DNA of 20,671 nucleotides from contig CAICTM010001924.1 in assembly GCA_903772945.1 (NCBI GenBank), positions 1 through 20,671 of the forward strand, in the 5' to 3' direction. The position numbers and the translations under genes are program-made. The notes under the pieces were generated by a model. That model was not told the origin of the DNA and did not search any database. It saw only the letters and a program-made list of their open reading frames with translations. Shown piece after piece: positions 9,319 through 18,987 of this stretch (the stretch's first letter is position 1; every line of letters starts with the position of its first letter). The stretch is from Seminavis robusta. Lineage: Eukaryota; Bacillariophyta; Bacillariophyceae; Naviculales; Naviculaceae.

Positions 9319-9925
9319 CTTGTCTGTTGATTTGATTCGTGCTTTGGCAGGGTGTTGCTGTAGTCGGTGGGAAGAGACTGATCCAGCGGGATGTTTAATT
9401 TGTTGTCCCTTTCGTTTCGGCTCAACCGTCGGCTTCACAGTCGGCTTCCAATGTCGCGATGGAGCTTTTCCTTGATCTTTTGTAATCAGTGCACAACACT
9501 TACAGTGCTTCTTTGAGAGCACCAAAGCCTCTTCGTTCAGGTTTTGTTCGAGAGTGTGATGACTTGATTTTGTGGTTGATGTCGGTGGCAGCCAGGCGTG
9601 AAGCACGATTCGAGGAAAAGATTTCTTGAGTCCCACCAAAATAAAGTTGCAAAGTGGCGAATACATTTGCAAAGGAGCGATGGTCCACCGGTACAACATT
9701 TATTAGATGGGTTGTTGCTTCTGGTTCATGTGCATGGCTTATTGTATGTCATATGAATGAGCCATGTGCTTTCCTCCATTCCAATTCTTTGATCTCTATA
9801 AGGAATCTCAATTTTCAGGTTTTAGTTGGGTGTTGCGATGGAAGCAGTCAGCAGTGGAGGAGTCGAGTCAAACCATCGCTAATGATGCACGTTTCGTCAT
9901 GCAGCGGCAGTTCGTGGTACATGTA

Positions 9926-9953
9926 CATACTAGTACTGTACAGTACTAGTATG
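9926..9953. repeat. 28-bp perfect palindrome
   Basis: The left arm CATACTAGTACTGT is followed immediately by its exact reverse complement with no loop. A GTGCCGGTACCAGGTAC segment adjoins on the right. No coding frame covers it convincingly. Confidence 0.95.
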
Positions 9954-10123
9954 GTGCCGGTACCAGGTACAGTTGCACTAGAGTGCACTCAACCCCTCTC
10001 ATTTCGTGGAACGGAACCCTGTGTGCCACGTATTCCATTGGCTATTTCATTCATGTTCTGAACACTGGCTAGAGATCGGAGTCGAATGGGCCGATGGCAG
10101 TACTATCCATACCAGGAACGCAA

Positions 10124-10143
10124 CTTACTTTTTAAAAAGTAAG
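10124..10143. repeat. 20-bp perfect palindrome
   Basis: CTTACTTTTT is followed directly by AAAAAGTAAG. It is AT-rich and lies mid-spacer about 410 bp upstream of SLD5. Confidence 0.95.
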
Positions 10144-10555
10144 ATCTCTACATGAATAACTTCAGCAGCGATTACATGTAGTTCAGTATTGTTGTTTGAT
10201 GTATTCTTCTAAAGGTCACCTTCTGCATCCGAGAAAGCATACGTCTGTGCCTAAAGATCCCACGCGGTGCCCATTTTGACTAGAGTAGAGTCTACCGGCA
10301 CCGGTACCGGTACTGGTCCTGGTGCGGTAACGATACCGCTGTAAACAATATATCCTCCCACCCTCTTCCCAATCATATTTACAGCGTTAGCTGGCTTTTA
10401 AAATTAGAAACCGTACTTTCGCGAAGCCAATGCCAATGACATTCCGATAAATGAGAGGCTTGCTACCGGTACAAGCATCATCAGAGTTGTCACCGTACAT
10501 TGAGTTTGTTTCAGTGTTGTAGAACACGATAGCTCAGTAATAACAGCAAACAACC

Positions 10556-11488
10556 ATGGCGGATCTTTCCAATCTCTTAGACGAAGTCGACGATGCTCTT
10601 GGCGAAGAAGAGGACGAGGTGGAGGTACCTAATACCCAGATTGCCTCCTATGAGGATAATGAAGATAGCGATGATAATGATGATAATGCAGACCGTGAGC
10701 ACGTGGAGCTTCCAGCAGCCTTGGAAGAGTTTGAACAGCAGCAACAAGGCTACGGCTCGGAGCAAGAAAAGCACGACGAAGCCGATCAAGATCTGGTCGA
10801 ATTGGAAACGAATGAGAACCACCACTACTACGTCAAGCTCAAGCGCCTCTGGCAACAAGAATTGGCATGTCCCGAACTCTTGCCACTGGATGAAGAATTG
10901 GTAGAAGCAATTAGCGATCAAATAGAACGACAACAAGCTGTCATTGACGACATGGGTGAGGAACCGGGAGATATTGAAGCACTATTGGGCAGTGTCCTCA
11001 AGGTGGACTGTGATCGAGCCCAATTCATGCTTAGTGATCTACTAAGGATGCGTCTTTGGAAGATACAGGAGCATCCACTTCACATGAGAGACCTTGTGGA
11101 TCGAATGAGTGAATCAGAGGTTAGTTAGTACAAGCAACAAGAACGATGGATGGGGTTGGTTTGTAATAGAGTATTCTCATCCTTTTTTTCTTTTGGCTAG
11201 TTTGAATTTCTAAAAGGATATGGTCAATTGTTTGAAGGCTACATGCGTCGAACCGTTCTGGATCATGTCGCCAAGGACGCCCTCAAAAACTTGGACGAAC
11301 CAGAAATGATCGATAAGCCTGATCTGGAACAATTCGTCTTTGTCCGGGTCAAGGAAACATCGGAGATTGATATTGGTACCGAAGATGAACCTAGTATTCA
11401 GCAACACGATCCCGGCACTACGTTGATCACTCGCTACAATCTGGTTCGAGAATTGTTTGGACAAGGCAAGGTAGAACTGATCTTGTAG
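10556..11488 (+). CDS. SLD5: GINS complex subunit SLD5 (DNA replication)
   Basis: Exons 10556-11119 and 11201-11488 encode 283 residues. Known role: SLD5 with PSF1-3 forms GINS, part of the CMG replicative helicase at nuclear replication forks. Visible support: a helical A-domain from about residue 90 with LKRLWQQELACPELLPLDEE, then DRAQFMLSDLLRMRLWKIQE (153-172), then FEFLKGYGQLFEGYMRRTVL after the junction (189-208). The small C-terminal B-domain follows with DKPDLEQFVFVRVKE (226-240) and ends GKVELIL, the usual SLD5 terminus. The N-terminal 85 residues are an unusually long, very acidic, Gln-containing leader (DNEDSDDNDDNAD), longer than the short leader I expect. No presequence, consistent with nuclear action. 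The ATG at 10556 (ACCATGG context) is the first in frame. Confidence 0.92.
11120..11200 (+). other. Intron (81 nt, GT-AG) in SLD5
   Basis: The donor is GAG|GTTAGT and the acceptor, after a T-rich tract, TTTTGGCTAG|TTTGAA, phase 0. It joins DRMSESE to FEFLKGYGQL, contiguous in the SLD5 fold. Read-through hits TAG within three codons. Confidence 0.9.
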
Positions 11489-11515
11489 TTAGGGGGAGGA
11501 GAACTGAATCAAAAC

Positions 11516-11521
11516 AATAAA
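11516..11521 (+). terminator. Probable polyadenylation signal of SLD5
   Basis: AATAAA lies 28 bases after the SLD5 stop codon, in an A-rich stretch. Confidence 0.4.
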
Positions 11522-11781
11522 CAAACAGGATTGATCTGGCACGTACAGGAAGCACACTGGCTATTCCAGCATATTGAACCGAAGCCAAACGACTAGCTTG
11601 TATTCATGAGAAGATCAACATTTTCTCCTAGTCAGACTAGGCAGATCACTTCGTTAGGCAGGTTTGCACCAATCCATCCATCTGGGTCAAAACAGGATTG
11701 CTAGTAGTTCTCTCAATTTACTTTTAAATCTACGCAATGGTTCTACCGCTGCAGTATGCATGTGCTGCTCTTTTCATCCGC

Positions 11782-12606
11782 TTACTCCAGACTTCCTCCA
11801 CTGAGACTCCACAAACCATCGGCCTTGACATTCGTTCCAGAGATAAACGAGGCTCCTGGCCCAAGAAGGAATGAGACAACATTCGCAATCTCTTGGGGTG
11901 TCCCAGCCCGTCCGTAGAGGGGTTGCATCTTGGCTGCAAACGCCTCGTAGGCTTCGTCTTCCAATGGAATCACTTCGGTCTTGACCACACCGGGCATAAC
12001 GCTGTTGATGCGAATGAGGGGTGCTTCTTCAATTGCAGCAGTCTCGACTATAGAGTTGACAAAGGCCTTTGTAGCCGAATAGATAGATGATCCCGCGCTC
12101 TTGGGCGCAATGACGGCCGTCGCCATGCAACTCGAGTTGACGACAATGGATCCCTGTTGGATATATCCATTCTGGCTGTCCCCGACAGTTTTTTTGATGG
12201 CAGGAATGATATGCCTCAAGGAATAAATGACGCCCTTGACGTTCACGTCCAAGAGTGCGTTCATGTCGTCATTGGACATCTCAGTGAGCTTTCCAGGGCG
12301 GTAGATTCCGGCGTTGATAAAGGCGCCATGAATGCCTCCAAATGCATTGACAGTCTCTTCCACAGCCCTCTTGACATCTTCCTCCTTGGCAGCATCTCCA
12401 ACCACTGCAAGGGTCTTGACGTTGGGGTACGCGGCTTTGAGCTCTTTCTCGGCTGCCAAGAGCTTGTCGCCACGACGGGCAAAGAGAGTCAGAATGGCGC
12501 CTTCACTGGCAAGCTTCTGAGCAGTTCCAAGGCCGATTCCTGCAGACGCTCCCGTGATGAGAATGACTTTGTCCTTGTTGCTGGTGTTGGTGGGGATCGG
12601 AGACAT
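11782..12606 (-). CDS. Short-chain dehydrogenase/reductase (classical SDR)
   Basis: This is a 274-residue NAD(P)-dependent oxidoreductase of the classical SDR family, substrate unknown. Motifs: TGASAGIG cofactor loop (18-25), basic ARR at 43-45 after beta-2 suggesting NADP(H), INAG (97-100), N122 in the helix-4 position (DVNVKG), catalytic Ser in NSS (157-159), Y176 and K180 in YSATK, and the PGVVKTEV segment. The C-terminus GASFISGTNVKADGLWSL is the usual SDR ending. Length is typical (about 250-280). The ATG at 12606 (AAAATGTC) lies just before the first beta strand. An ATG at 12717 would add 37 low-complexity residues without homology. No presequence, so cytosolic is likely. It converges with SLD5 (293 bp between stops) and diverges from the kinase gene. 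The active site looks complete. Confidence 0.9.
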   Translation of the reverse strand: MSPIPTNTSNKDKVILITGASAGIGLGTAQKLASEGAILTLFARRGDKLLAAEKELKAAYPNVKTLAVVGDAAKEEDVKRAVEETVNAFGGIHGAFINAGIYRPGKLTEMSNDDMNALLDVNVKGVIYSLRHIIPAIKKTVGDSQNGYIQQGSIVVNSSCMATAVIAPKSAGSSIYSATKAFVNSIVETAAIEEAPLIRINSVMPGVVKTEVIPLEDEAYEAFAAKMQPLYGRAGTPQEIANVVSFLLGPGASFISGTNVKADGLWSLSGGSLE

Positions 12607-13001
12607 TTTGGGTTTCTTTGTGTGTGAGCTTGTTTTAGTTGTTTGTTTTGGTTGTTCGGTTTCGAATTTTGTGAGCTGTTTCTTCGACCCCGTCCCAATT
12701 GCCGACCGACCCAACATCACCGTCTACCTTAGCCAGCTACCTAGCTAGAGCTCGAGTACTAGCTAGTAGATCCTTGATGAAGTCGAGAGAGGCCATCATT
12801 GTTCCGGGCTTGAAGCGTTCGTTGGAATTCAATCGACGTCGAGAGAAGGGGGTTCGAGGTAGTCGAAGCCTGTGAGGCTGTAAACCAAAAGATCCAAAAG
12901 ATCCAAAGGCCCCAACCTTCCCTGCCCCTTTGGCACCCATGCAATTCCAGCACTGGAAGCAAGAGCAGTAGAAGCACCCTGTCAGAGAGAGTGATAATAC
13001 C
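12607..13001. promoter_or_regulatory. Shared upstream region of the SDR and sugar-kinase genes
   Basis: These 395 bp separate two divergent starts and so must hold both promoters. Visible elements are a CTAG-rich block (GCTACCTAGCTAGAG near 12737-12750), a second CTAGCTAG at 12760 and a short AGATCCAAA direct repeat near 12890-12908. No TATA box is obvious. Shared control of the two genes is possible but unproven. Confidence 0.5.
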
Positions 13002-14835
13002 ATGTCGAAGACGGATATAATAGTAGCGATTGATATTGGGAGCAGCAGTGTTCGCTGCTCTGCCTACAAGTTTGTTGAGGGAGAACGAGGCGACAATGAG
13101 GATCCGACGTTGTGCCAAGCAATGGCCGGCTGCCGAACTTCCCGATCCGTTCGGTCCGTGCAACCCAACACGGGAAAGATCGAGGTGGGAGGGCACTCTC
13201 AAGATGATACCACCAGTCTGATGGATAATCTGGACGAATGCATGGATGAGTTGTTGCAAATTTTGCGGAAAAAGGATACCTTTCAAGTGGTGGCCATTGG
13301 CTTTTCCTGCTTTGTAATGAATTTGGTGGGCGTTGATGATCGAGGTACTATTGTGGGAGATGCAGCCTCCATCAGCTATGCCTGCAATGCACCAGAAGTT
13401 GCCAAGCAGTGCAAAAATCTGAGAATGTAAGTGAATATATCTTGTTACCATAGGCTATTGGTCTATCTTCTCACCACGTGCTTCGTCAAACCTCTCAAAC
13501 AAATTCATTTGCAGAAAATTGAGTGAGGAATCCATAAATCAAATGTACCACGCCACCGGGGCGCCCATCCATAGTGCTTATGCTCTTCCTCAGCTATTGG
13601 ATATCTATGACACCAACAATCCGCAATACCAATCCGTTCGAGCATCCGTGCACAAATGGCAAACCATCCCCAGCATCTGCTTGAGTCGCTGGGCAGGTGC
13701 GACAGTCTCTCCTATATCCTATTCCGAAGCCAGTTGGACAGGATTGCTCAACTTTCGAACTTGTCAGTATGAACCATCTGTGGTAGACCTATTGCCGGAA
13801 TCCTGCCGGCAGTCGTTGCCGGATTTGGCAGATTTCTCGGACTTGACAAGCTACCCTTCCCTAGGGCGGGGCATACAACAACAAAAGAGCTCCACAGGAA
13901 ATAGTAACCCGTACTGGGGTCGATGGCCGGAATTGAGAGGACCAACGGTAGAAACTAGGGGATGCCGGCTATTCTTGGGTTTGGGAGACGGAGCTTGTGC
14001 CAACATTGGCAGCAAGTGCTCCACGGCATCGCGAATTGCTGTGACGATCGGGACATCCGCAGCATCTCGGGTCTGTCTCCCTCTCCCTGTTACGACTGGA
14101 AGCAGTGAATCAAAGGATTCGATCAATGTTCCCAAGGGACTTTTCTGCTATCGCATCAATCGGGATCACGTTCTCCTCGGTGGAGCATTGACGGATGGTG
14201 GAAGCGTGGTCGAATGGATTTCCAACCTTTTGAATCTCAATGCAACATCAGGAGCTTTTGAAGAGTGCATGGCCCAGGTCAAGACACTCTTGGAAGAAGA
14301 CTACAACTGTTATGCACAACAATCTTCCACAAAGCAATCACTCACGGTGATTCCCTTTCTCAGCGGCGAAAGAAGCACGGGGTATCGTGTCGGTGCCACA
14401 GGGGCCATTCTTGGTTTGACACGGGAGACAACACCATCTCACCTGCTCAAATCCAGTCTGGAAGGCGTGACACTACGCCTGAATGCTGTTCTTGGTTTGA
14501 TCCGCAGTACAATGACGAGCAGTCAGGAGCAACCTTGCGTGATTGCGAGTGGCAAAGCATTGGAGGTCAATTCATTGTGGAGACAGCTGATTGCCGATTG
14601 CAGTGGCATGAATGTGATCATGGACGGTGATACAGAAGAAGGAACGAGTCGAGGAGTCGCCCTTGCGGTTGCCGTCGCCTTGGGAGAGAAGTCCTCGTTC
14701 AAAGACGAACCGCTTCACGTTCTGCACGAATCTAGTCCAGATCCATCCGCCAAAGATTACTGGGCACATGCCACACAATCTCAGGAAACGTTTCTTGATA
14801 CTATCTCGCCGCTCTTTGTGTCGAGCAAAGATTGA
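13002..14835 (+). CDS. FGGY-family carbohydrate kinase, gluconokinase type
   Basis: Exons 13002-13426 and 13515-14835 encode 581 residues. Predicted reaction: ATP-dependent phosphorylation of gluconate (or a related sugar acid or ketose), feeding the oxidative pentose phosphate pathway; gluconate is inferred from motif style. The N-terminal phosphate loop is VAIDIGSSSVRCS (8-20). LGDGACANIGSKC contains the probable catalytic base Asp300, and VTIGTSAASRV follows, together matching the DG.LANLG...VTIGTS pattern of gluconokinases rather than glycerol kinase. Then come FLSGERSTGYRVGATGAILG, SSLEGVTLRL and the FGGY-style VIASGKALEVNSLWRQLIAD. It is longer than bacterial gluconokinases (about 500) through insertions, notably QQQKSSTGNSNPYWGRWPEL before the catalytic Asp. 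No presequence, so probably cytosolic. Confidence 0.88.
13427..13514 (+). other. Intron (88 nt, GT-AG) in the sugar-kinase gene
   Basis: The donor is AAT|GTAAGT and the acceptor TTCATTTGCAG|AAAATTG, phase 2. It gives CKNLRI-KLSEESINQ in one frame. Confidence 0.9.
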
Positions 14836-15138
14836 CTGGCCTGGTGCATCACACTCGCCAGCTACAAATGAATACTGATCTAGCTAGTGATACCGTATCG
14901 AATTGTAACCAGGAGCTCGGGATTGTGATTGTTTACTTGGTGTGGTGTCTGACGATGAGGAGCTTGTGGATGGGTACATACGTGTACATGATTTCGCTAT
15001 TTCTTACTTTGTCGTATCGAAATAAAAGTGATAACATGGTGTCTATATGGTTTCTATGTGTGTGTAGTGTTGAGAGTGCGTAGAGTGAGGTCGCGTCTTG
15101 TTTTTGAGTTGATTGGTTTTGTTTGGGAGTGAGACGTC
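14836..15138. other. Short spacer between convergent genes
   Basis: It holds the 3' flanks of the sugar kinase and the sigma factor. The right half is TG-rich (GTGTGTGTAGTGTTGAGAG near 15056). No gene is visible. Confidence 0.6.
15021..15026 (+). terminator. Possible polyadenylation signal of the sugar kinase
   Basis: AATAAA lies 186 bases after the kinase stop in the convergent spacer. Distance makes this tentative. Confidence 0.3.
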
Positions 15139-16629
15139 TTAGCAGAGAAGCGCTGGTTCGAGCAAGCCATCATCGGCTGCTTGTCGCAGCTTCTTGAGAG
15201 CGGCATGGCATAACCGTCTGCCGTACTCAGCCGACACTTCCATTCTCTTTCCCACTTCCACAAAGCTCATTGCTTCCCCCCACTTTCCGCGCACGGGGAT
15301 CTCAGCAGCTTTGGTAGCACGAGACGATGACTTTTTGGCTTTTGTTGCCTTCTTTTGCTTTGTTTTCTTATCAGCGGGTTTTCCGTAGAGTTCTTCTTCG
15401 GCAATGGCCAGGTAGTTCTTGGGTTGCTTTGGCTTGTTGGATGGAGCTGCTGGTTGTTCCTGATCAGCGCTGCTTTCGTCCAACAGTCCGTATCTCCAAA
15501 ACAAAGCTTCCATCTCTTTTGGTCTCAGGTATCGTCCCAAGGTCTTTTTCAACTGTTCCACCTGCACAGGGCGCAGTGCTTCTTCTCGCGTAGCCAACGT
15601 CGAAACATCCGATTGGATATCCTTTCCTTTTTGCATCCATGATTCAAATGCGACATATCCTCCGGCATTGCGTCGGCTACGAATCCTGAGTGCTTCCGCC
15701 AATTGCCTATCGGTCAATCCAGCTTCTTCGGCCAGTGCCTTGGCAGCAAGGGCTTCCTTCCAACTAGCATCGGATGCGTACACGGTGGAGAGCAAACTGT
15801 CCCCATCGACATCGAGTCCCAGCTTTTGGGCTCCTCGTGACATTTTGCGCACCGCCGCCGACACGTGTTCCGGTACTCGCAGAATGTCATCCTTTTCCGC
15901 AATGCATCTCAAAATGGCGGCCCGGACCCAATATACGGCGTACGTCGAGAACTTTCCTCCAATGGCAGGATTCCATCGATCAATGGCTCGTGCCAGTCCA
16001 ATCGCACCTTCTTGCAATAAATCGTCTCGACTGAGCGAGTTCAAGCGGCGAGTGCTGGTGCCCCGGCTCTTGTTGCCAATGATTTCATTGACGCAATAAT
16101 AGACCAATCCCATGTTGGTGGTGATGAGTTGTTCTCTTGCCATTTCTCCATCCAATAGCGCTTGTTCGTAGGCAACAATATCTTCTCCGTATCCAGCCTC
16201 TTTGGATCGAATCGACAGCAGGGGAGTGGCGTTGTTGCTTCGCAATGCCAATTCTGTTTCCAAGTTTTTGAGACGTCGCAATTCAACAGCTTGTCGCAGT
16301 AGCTCCTTCTCTTCTTCGAGGGACAAGCGAGGTGGTGCACTTGCTATCGAATCATGACGACCTCGAGCACTGCCGTCGTCGTGGTCTACTACTTCTCGCA
16401 ACACAGAGGAGGAGACCATTCGCAGGGCACTAGTAGGGAGTGGTGGCGCAACAGTGGATTGTAGCGATGGAATAATATGTTTCGATACGGATGAAACAAT
16501 CACGGGTGGATTGGAAAATGCCGTCGAAGGCTCCACACAAAGAGCTGCAAGGGCTAAACTTAAACCCACCAAACTTCGAGAACGCTTTCGTCGGGCAGCA
16601 GTCGCATTGATGGTAGTGGCAATGACCAT
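15139..16629 (-). CDS. Plastid RNA polymerase sigma-70 factor with an insertion in region 4
   Basis: This is a single-exon, 496-residue sigma factor that would recruit the bacterial-type plastid RNA polymerase to promoters. Residues 20-32 are hydrophobic, followed by EPSTAFSNPP, an ASAFAP-like plastid motif. Region 2 spans about 165-245: TTNMGLVYYCVNEIIGNK, then SLSRDDLLQEGAIGLARAID and WNPAIGGKFSTYAVYWVRAA, covering core binding and -10 recognition. Region 3 is about 250-335. Region 4.1 is about 357-383 (LGRYLRPKEMEALFWRYGLL). The 4.2 helix-turn-helix is at about 454-483 (SFVEVGKRMEVSAEYGRRLC). Residues about 384-452 between them are a Pro/Gln then Lys/Ala-rich insertion (DKKTKQKKATKAKKSSSR) absent from ordinary sigma factors. 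Region 1.1 is absent, as expected for plastid sigmas. The ATG at 16629 begins the presequence. Confidence 0.93.
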   Translation of the reverse strand: MVIATTINATAARRKRSRSLVGLSLALAALCVEPSTAFSNPPVIVSSVSKHIIPSLQSTVAPPLPTSALRMVSSSVLREVVDHDDGSARGRHDSIASAPPRLSLEEEKELLRQAVELRRLKNLETELALRSNNATPLLSIRSKEAGYGEDIVAYEQALLDGEMAREQLITTNMGLVYYCVNEIIGNKSRGTSTRRLNSLSRDDLLQEGAIGLARAIDRWNPAIGGKFSTYAVYWVRAAILRCIAEKDDILRVPEHVSAAVRKMSRGAQKLGLDVDGDSLLSTVYASDASWKEALAAKALAEEAGLTDRQLAEALRIRSRRNAGGYVAFESWMQKGKDIQSDVSTLATREEALRPVQVEQLKKTLGRYLRPKEMEALFWRYGLLDESSADQEQPAAPSNKPKQPKNYLAIAEEELYGKPADKKTKQKKATKAKKSSSRATKAAEIPVRGKWGEAMSFVEVGKRMEVSAEYGRRLCHAALKKLRQAADDGLLEPALLC

Positions 16630-17909
16630 GGTGTCTGTGTTATCGGGTTAATAAACTTGAGAGAAAAAGAATACTTTGGTTGGGATTGTGAACTACACAG
16701 ACAAATTGGTATCAGGGAAGAATGCACTGAGTAATTCCAAATTCCAATGACTCCATCGAAATACGAGATCGAATCCTGACGCTCTGCTGTCTGGCTAGCT
16801 AGCTACGACTGTAGTTCCACCTCTCAGTCTGCTGTGGCGGTTGCTGCTAGCTGGCTCAGGTTTGACCTGGCCGTGAGTAAGCGAGTTGATGTCCAGTGTC
16901 CGTCCGGAGTTGGGTTCGCTGTGTCAGTGTCAAAGGATTCTCCCACGCGCATTGTTAGAGCAAGATGCGTGCACTGACTCAGTCGTTTGGTCCTTAGTAT
17001 CCTTGACTCACCGGAAACTCCCACCACAGCATGACACATCGATCTTCTGAGTGAAGGAATCTGACGGAGTGACCGCCTCCCTGACTCCCATCAACCGCCA
17101 AAGACGTCCGCAATCTAGCTAGATGGCATGCATGGGCAGTCCAAGAGGACTATCTGCCAGCTGGCTACTAGTAGCTGGCTACCGGTAGCTACCGATAGTT
17201 GTCCCTAGATAGGGAACAACCAGTGTGGGATTGGTGCAATCTAGTTGCATCAACCCAGAGCTTGTGGAACCCAAACACTGAACTGAGCAGCCAGGGTGGG
17301 ATGGATGGGTACCGTATCTCGCGAAGAGGCACCATGGTCATCTTCCTTGGTTGGCTGCTCAGAGCAATGAGTGGATTGACTTGACTGGCTCTGGATTGGC
17401 TCCTGTTTGTGACTGCTTCCTTTGCAGTTTCCCTAGCTCCATCATGCAGTTGCAGCCAGTCGAAGTCAGGAGCATGTGTGAGCCCCGCACATTGCTTAGC
17501 TTAGCCATAGTGAACGTGAAGCATGGAGAAGCGACAGGACGACATATGCGAGAGGCTTGGTCAAGGGAGACACGGCAAAGTCTACTCAATGGGATGAAGC
17601 AACAGGCAGCAGAGTGGCTCAGAATGGCCGTTTGGGTATCTTCAAATGAGATGACTGACTGTCCGTGGGATGAAGATTTCCCTGTCGTTGGCCTGCGAAT
17701 GCACATGTACTGTATGTAGTTGTAACGATCACGAACGGGGCCAGATGCAGTCTAAGCCTGTGGTTTCTTCATTTATTTCAAGTTCCTATCAGTAGCTGAC
17801 TTGTTTTTTCAAGGGTTCTACTCTGCGCAATGCAAAGCGAGCTACTCTAGTAGTGTATTCTCTCTAAGTGACAATGGCAACTCTCGTGTCAGCGCCTCGC
17901 ACGACGATG
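16630..17909. other. Long intergenic region without a convincing gene
   Basis: It holds the sigma-factor promoter on the left and the ankyrin-gene 3' flank on the right. Open frames on both strands at 17351-17719 overlap each other and show no domain. Around 17100-17215 lie several short palindromes (GCTACTAGTAGC, GCTACCGGTAGC) and an imperfect inverted repeat GTTGTCCCT...AGGGAACAAC. CTAG runs occur at 16795-16803 and 17115-17123. Confidence 0.6.
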
Positions 17910-18987
17910 TCACTCTTTCTTTTCATCCTCCTCCTGAGTTTCATCCTTGGTAATCTCAAACAAACGAAGAACATCTTCACCACATTTTCCAGACTCGAGG
18001 GCAAGATCCATGATAGTCAGCCCGGCGGCGTTCTTTTCGTGAATGGAAGGCAAGCACTTTTGAAGCAATCCCTTGGCAGCTCTCACCGAGCATCCATGGA
18101 TTGCTGCGAGGTGAATGGGTAGATTCTCGGATTTGTCTTTCGCCAAAACCGCCTTCATCCCTCCATTCTCAACCAACATTTCGATCACTCCATCTTCGGC
18201 TTGGGTAGCCATGGCAACATGCAGTGGTGTCTGGCCGAACTTGTCCATCATATACATCACATCGTCAGCTTCCTTTAGCATCATCTCCAGGACGGATGTA
18301 GGAGCACCAGCTTTGATTGCCATGTGAAGCGGGTAGGCACCATCTCTCACTTGAGCAGTTATGGTTCGGAATCGAGCCTCCACAAAGTCCGTGGCACCTA
18401 CTTCACGCGACACAAAGTGATCTCCCGGTTTGTTGCGAAGGCTGGTTCGCTTTCGGAAGGGGGCAGGAGAGCCCATCTGTTCGACGAAGATTGTTTATGG
18501 AATGGATGAACGGTGATGAAGCAGCAAAGACGGAATTTCTCGAATACTCTGATATCATTCTTACCTTGATACGGGAGCGTAAAGCACATGGATAGGCATC
18601 AATCAAATAACCAATCACGGCCTCGTTGTTGGGGGCAAATCGACAAGCCATATGCAATGGCATCAGCCCCTCTTTGTTGGTCATGCTAACCGATGTTGGA
18701 CAGGCATCAAGGAGGACTTTTACAACCTTTACTGTCGTTTCTGGAAAGCTGCAAGCCACATGAAGGGCAGTGTCCCCATGGACGTCCTTGTCCGAAACTG
18801 CCACCGGGCACGAAGCAACTAGCGCTTGTAGTAGTTGTGGATCAGGATTGCCCCAGGCCAAAATGTGCAAAGGTGTGGATCCGTGGTCGTCATGTTCAAG
18901 TGGTTCATTCGTTCCCAACTTACAACGATCGTAGATGCTTTTGGCGTCGAGGTGCTCGCATGCAGAGTGGAGAAGGGTCCAAGTCAT
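17910..18987 (-). CDS. Ankyrin-repeat protein (two exons, intact)
   Basis: Exons 18987-18565 and 18476-17910 encode 329 residues consisting almost wholly of ankyrin repeats. TPLH-type helix starts are visible: WTLLHSACE, STPLHILAWG, DTALHVACSF, LMPLHMACRF, AYPLHMAIKA, QTPLHVAMAT, LPIHLAAIHG and a weaker LTIMDLALES. The C-terminus is acidic (KDETQEEDEKKE). Ankyrin folds bind proteins; there is no catalytic domain, signal peptide or membrane segment, so partner and location are unknown. The ATG at 18987 directly precedes the first repeat. Units are classical with ACP inserts (LLDACPTSVS), a different subfamily from the GCPWD-type array at the left end. Confidence 0.85.
18477..18564 (-). other. 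Intron (88 nt, GT-AG) in the ankyrin gene
   Basis: On the minus strand the donor is ATCAAG|GTAAGA and the acceptor GTCGAACAG|ATGGGC, phase 0. It joins CALRSRIK to MGSPAPFRKR. The first codon after the acceptor is itself ATG, so a gene finder could wrongly call two genes. Confidence 0.85.

Larger units (their letters stand above)
9319..10555. other. Upstream/intergenic region between divergent genes
   Basis: No convincing gene beyond the possible N-terminal extension to 9699. Between 9900 and 10480 the DNA is rich in palindromes and TACCGGTA-like motifs, for example GCACCGGTACCGGTACTGG near 10298-10316. The last 150 bases are the SLD5 promoter and 5' UTR. Confidence 0.6.

Noticed and set aside
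9319..9699. N-terminal extension of the glycine-zipper gene to the ATG at 9699
   Set aside because: It is open but Lys/His/Gln-rich without any domain, and may contain a UTR intron. It was kept only as a note in the gene entry.
12759..13451. 230-codon minus-strand open frame
   Set aside because: It overlaps the kinase exon 1 in antisense and crosses the divergent promoter. No domain; the plus-strand kinase motifs are decisive.
17351..17719. 122-codon plus-strand frame and a 115-codon minus-strand frame in the same place
   Set aside because: Neither has motifs, they exclude each other, and the flanks show no splice or UTR support.
17868..18122. Plus-strand open frame starting with an apparent signal peptide (MSLFLFILLLSFILG)
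   Set aside because: The hydrophobic run is the complement of the acidic EEDEKKE tail of the ankyrin protein, so it is a shadow.
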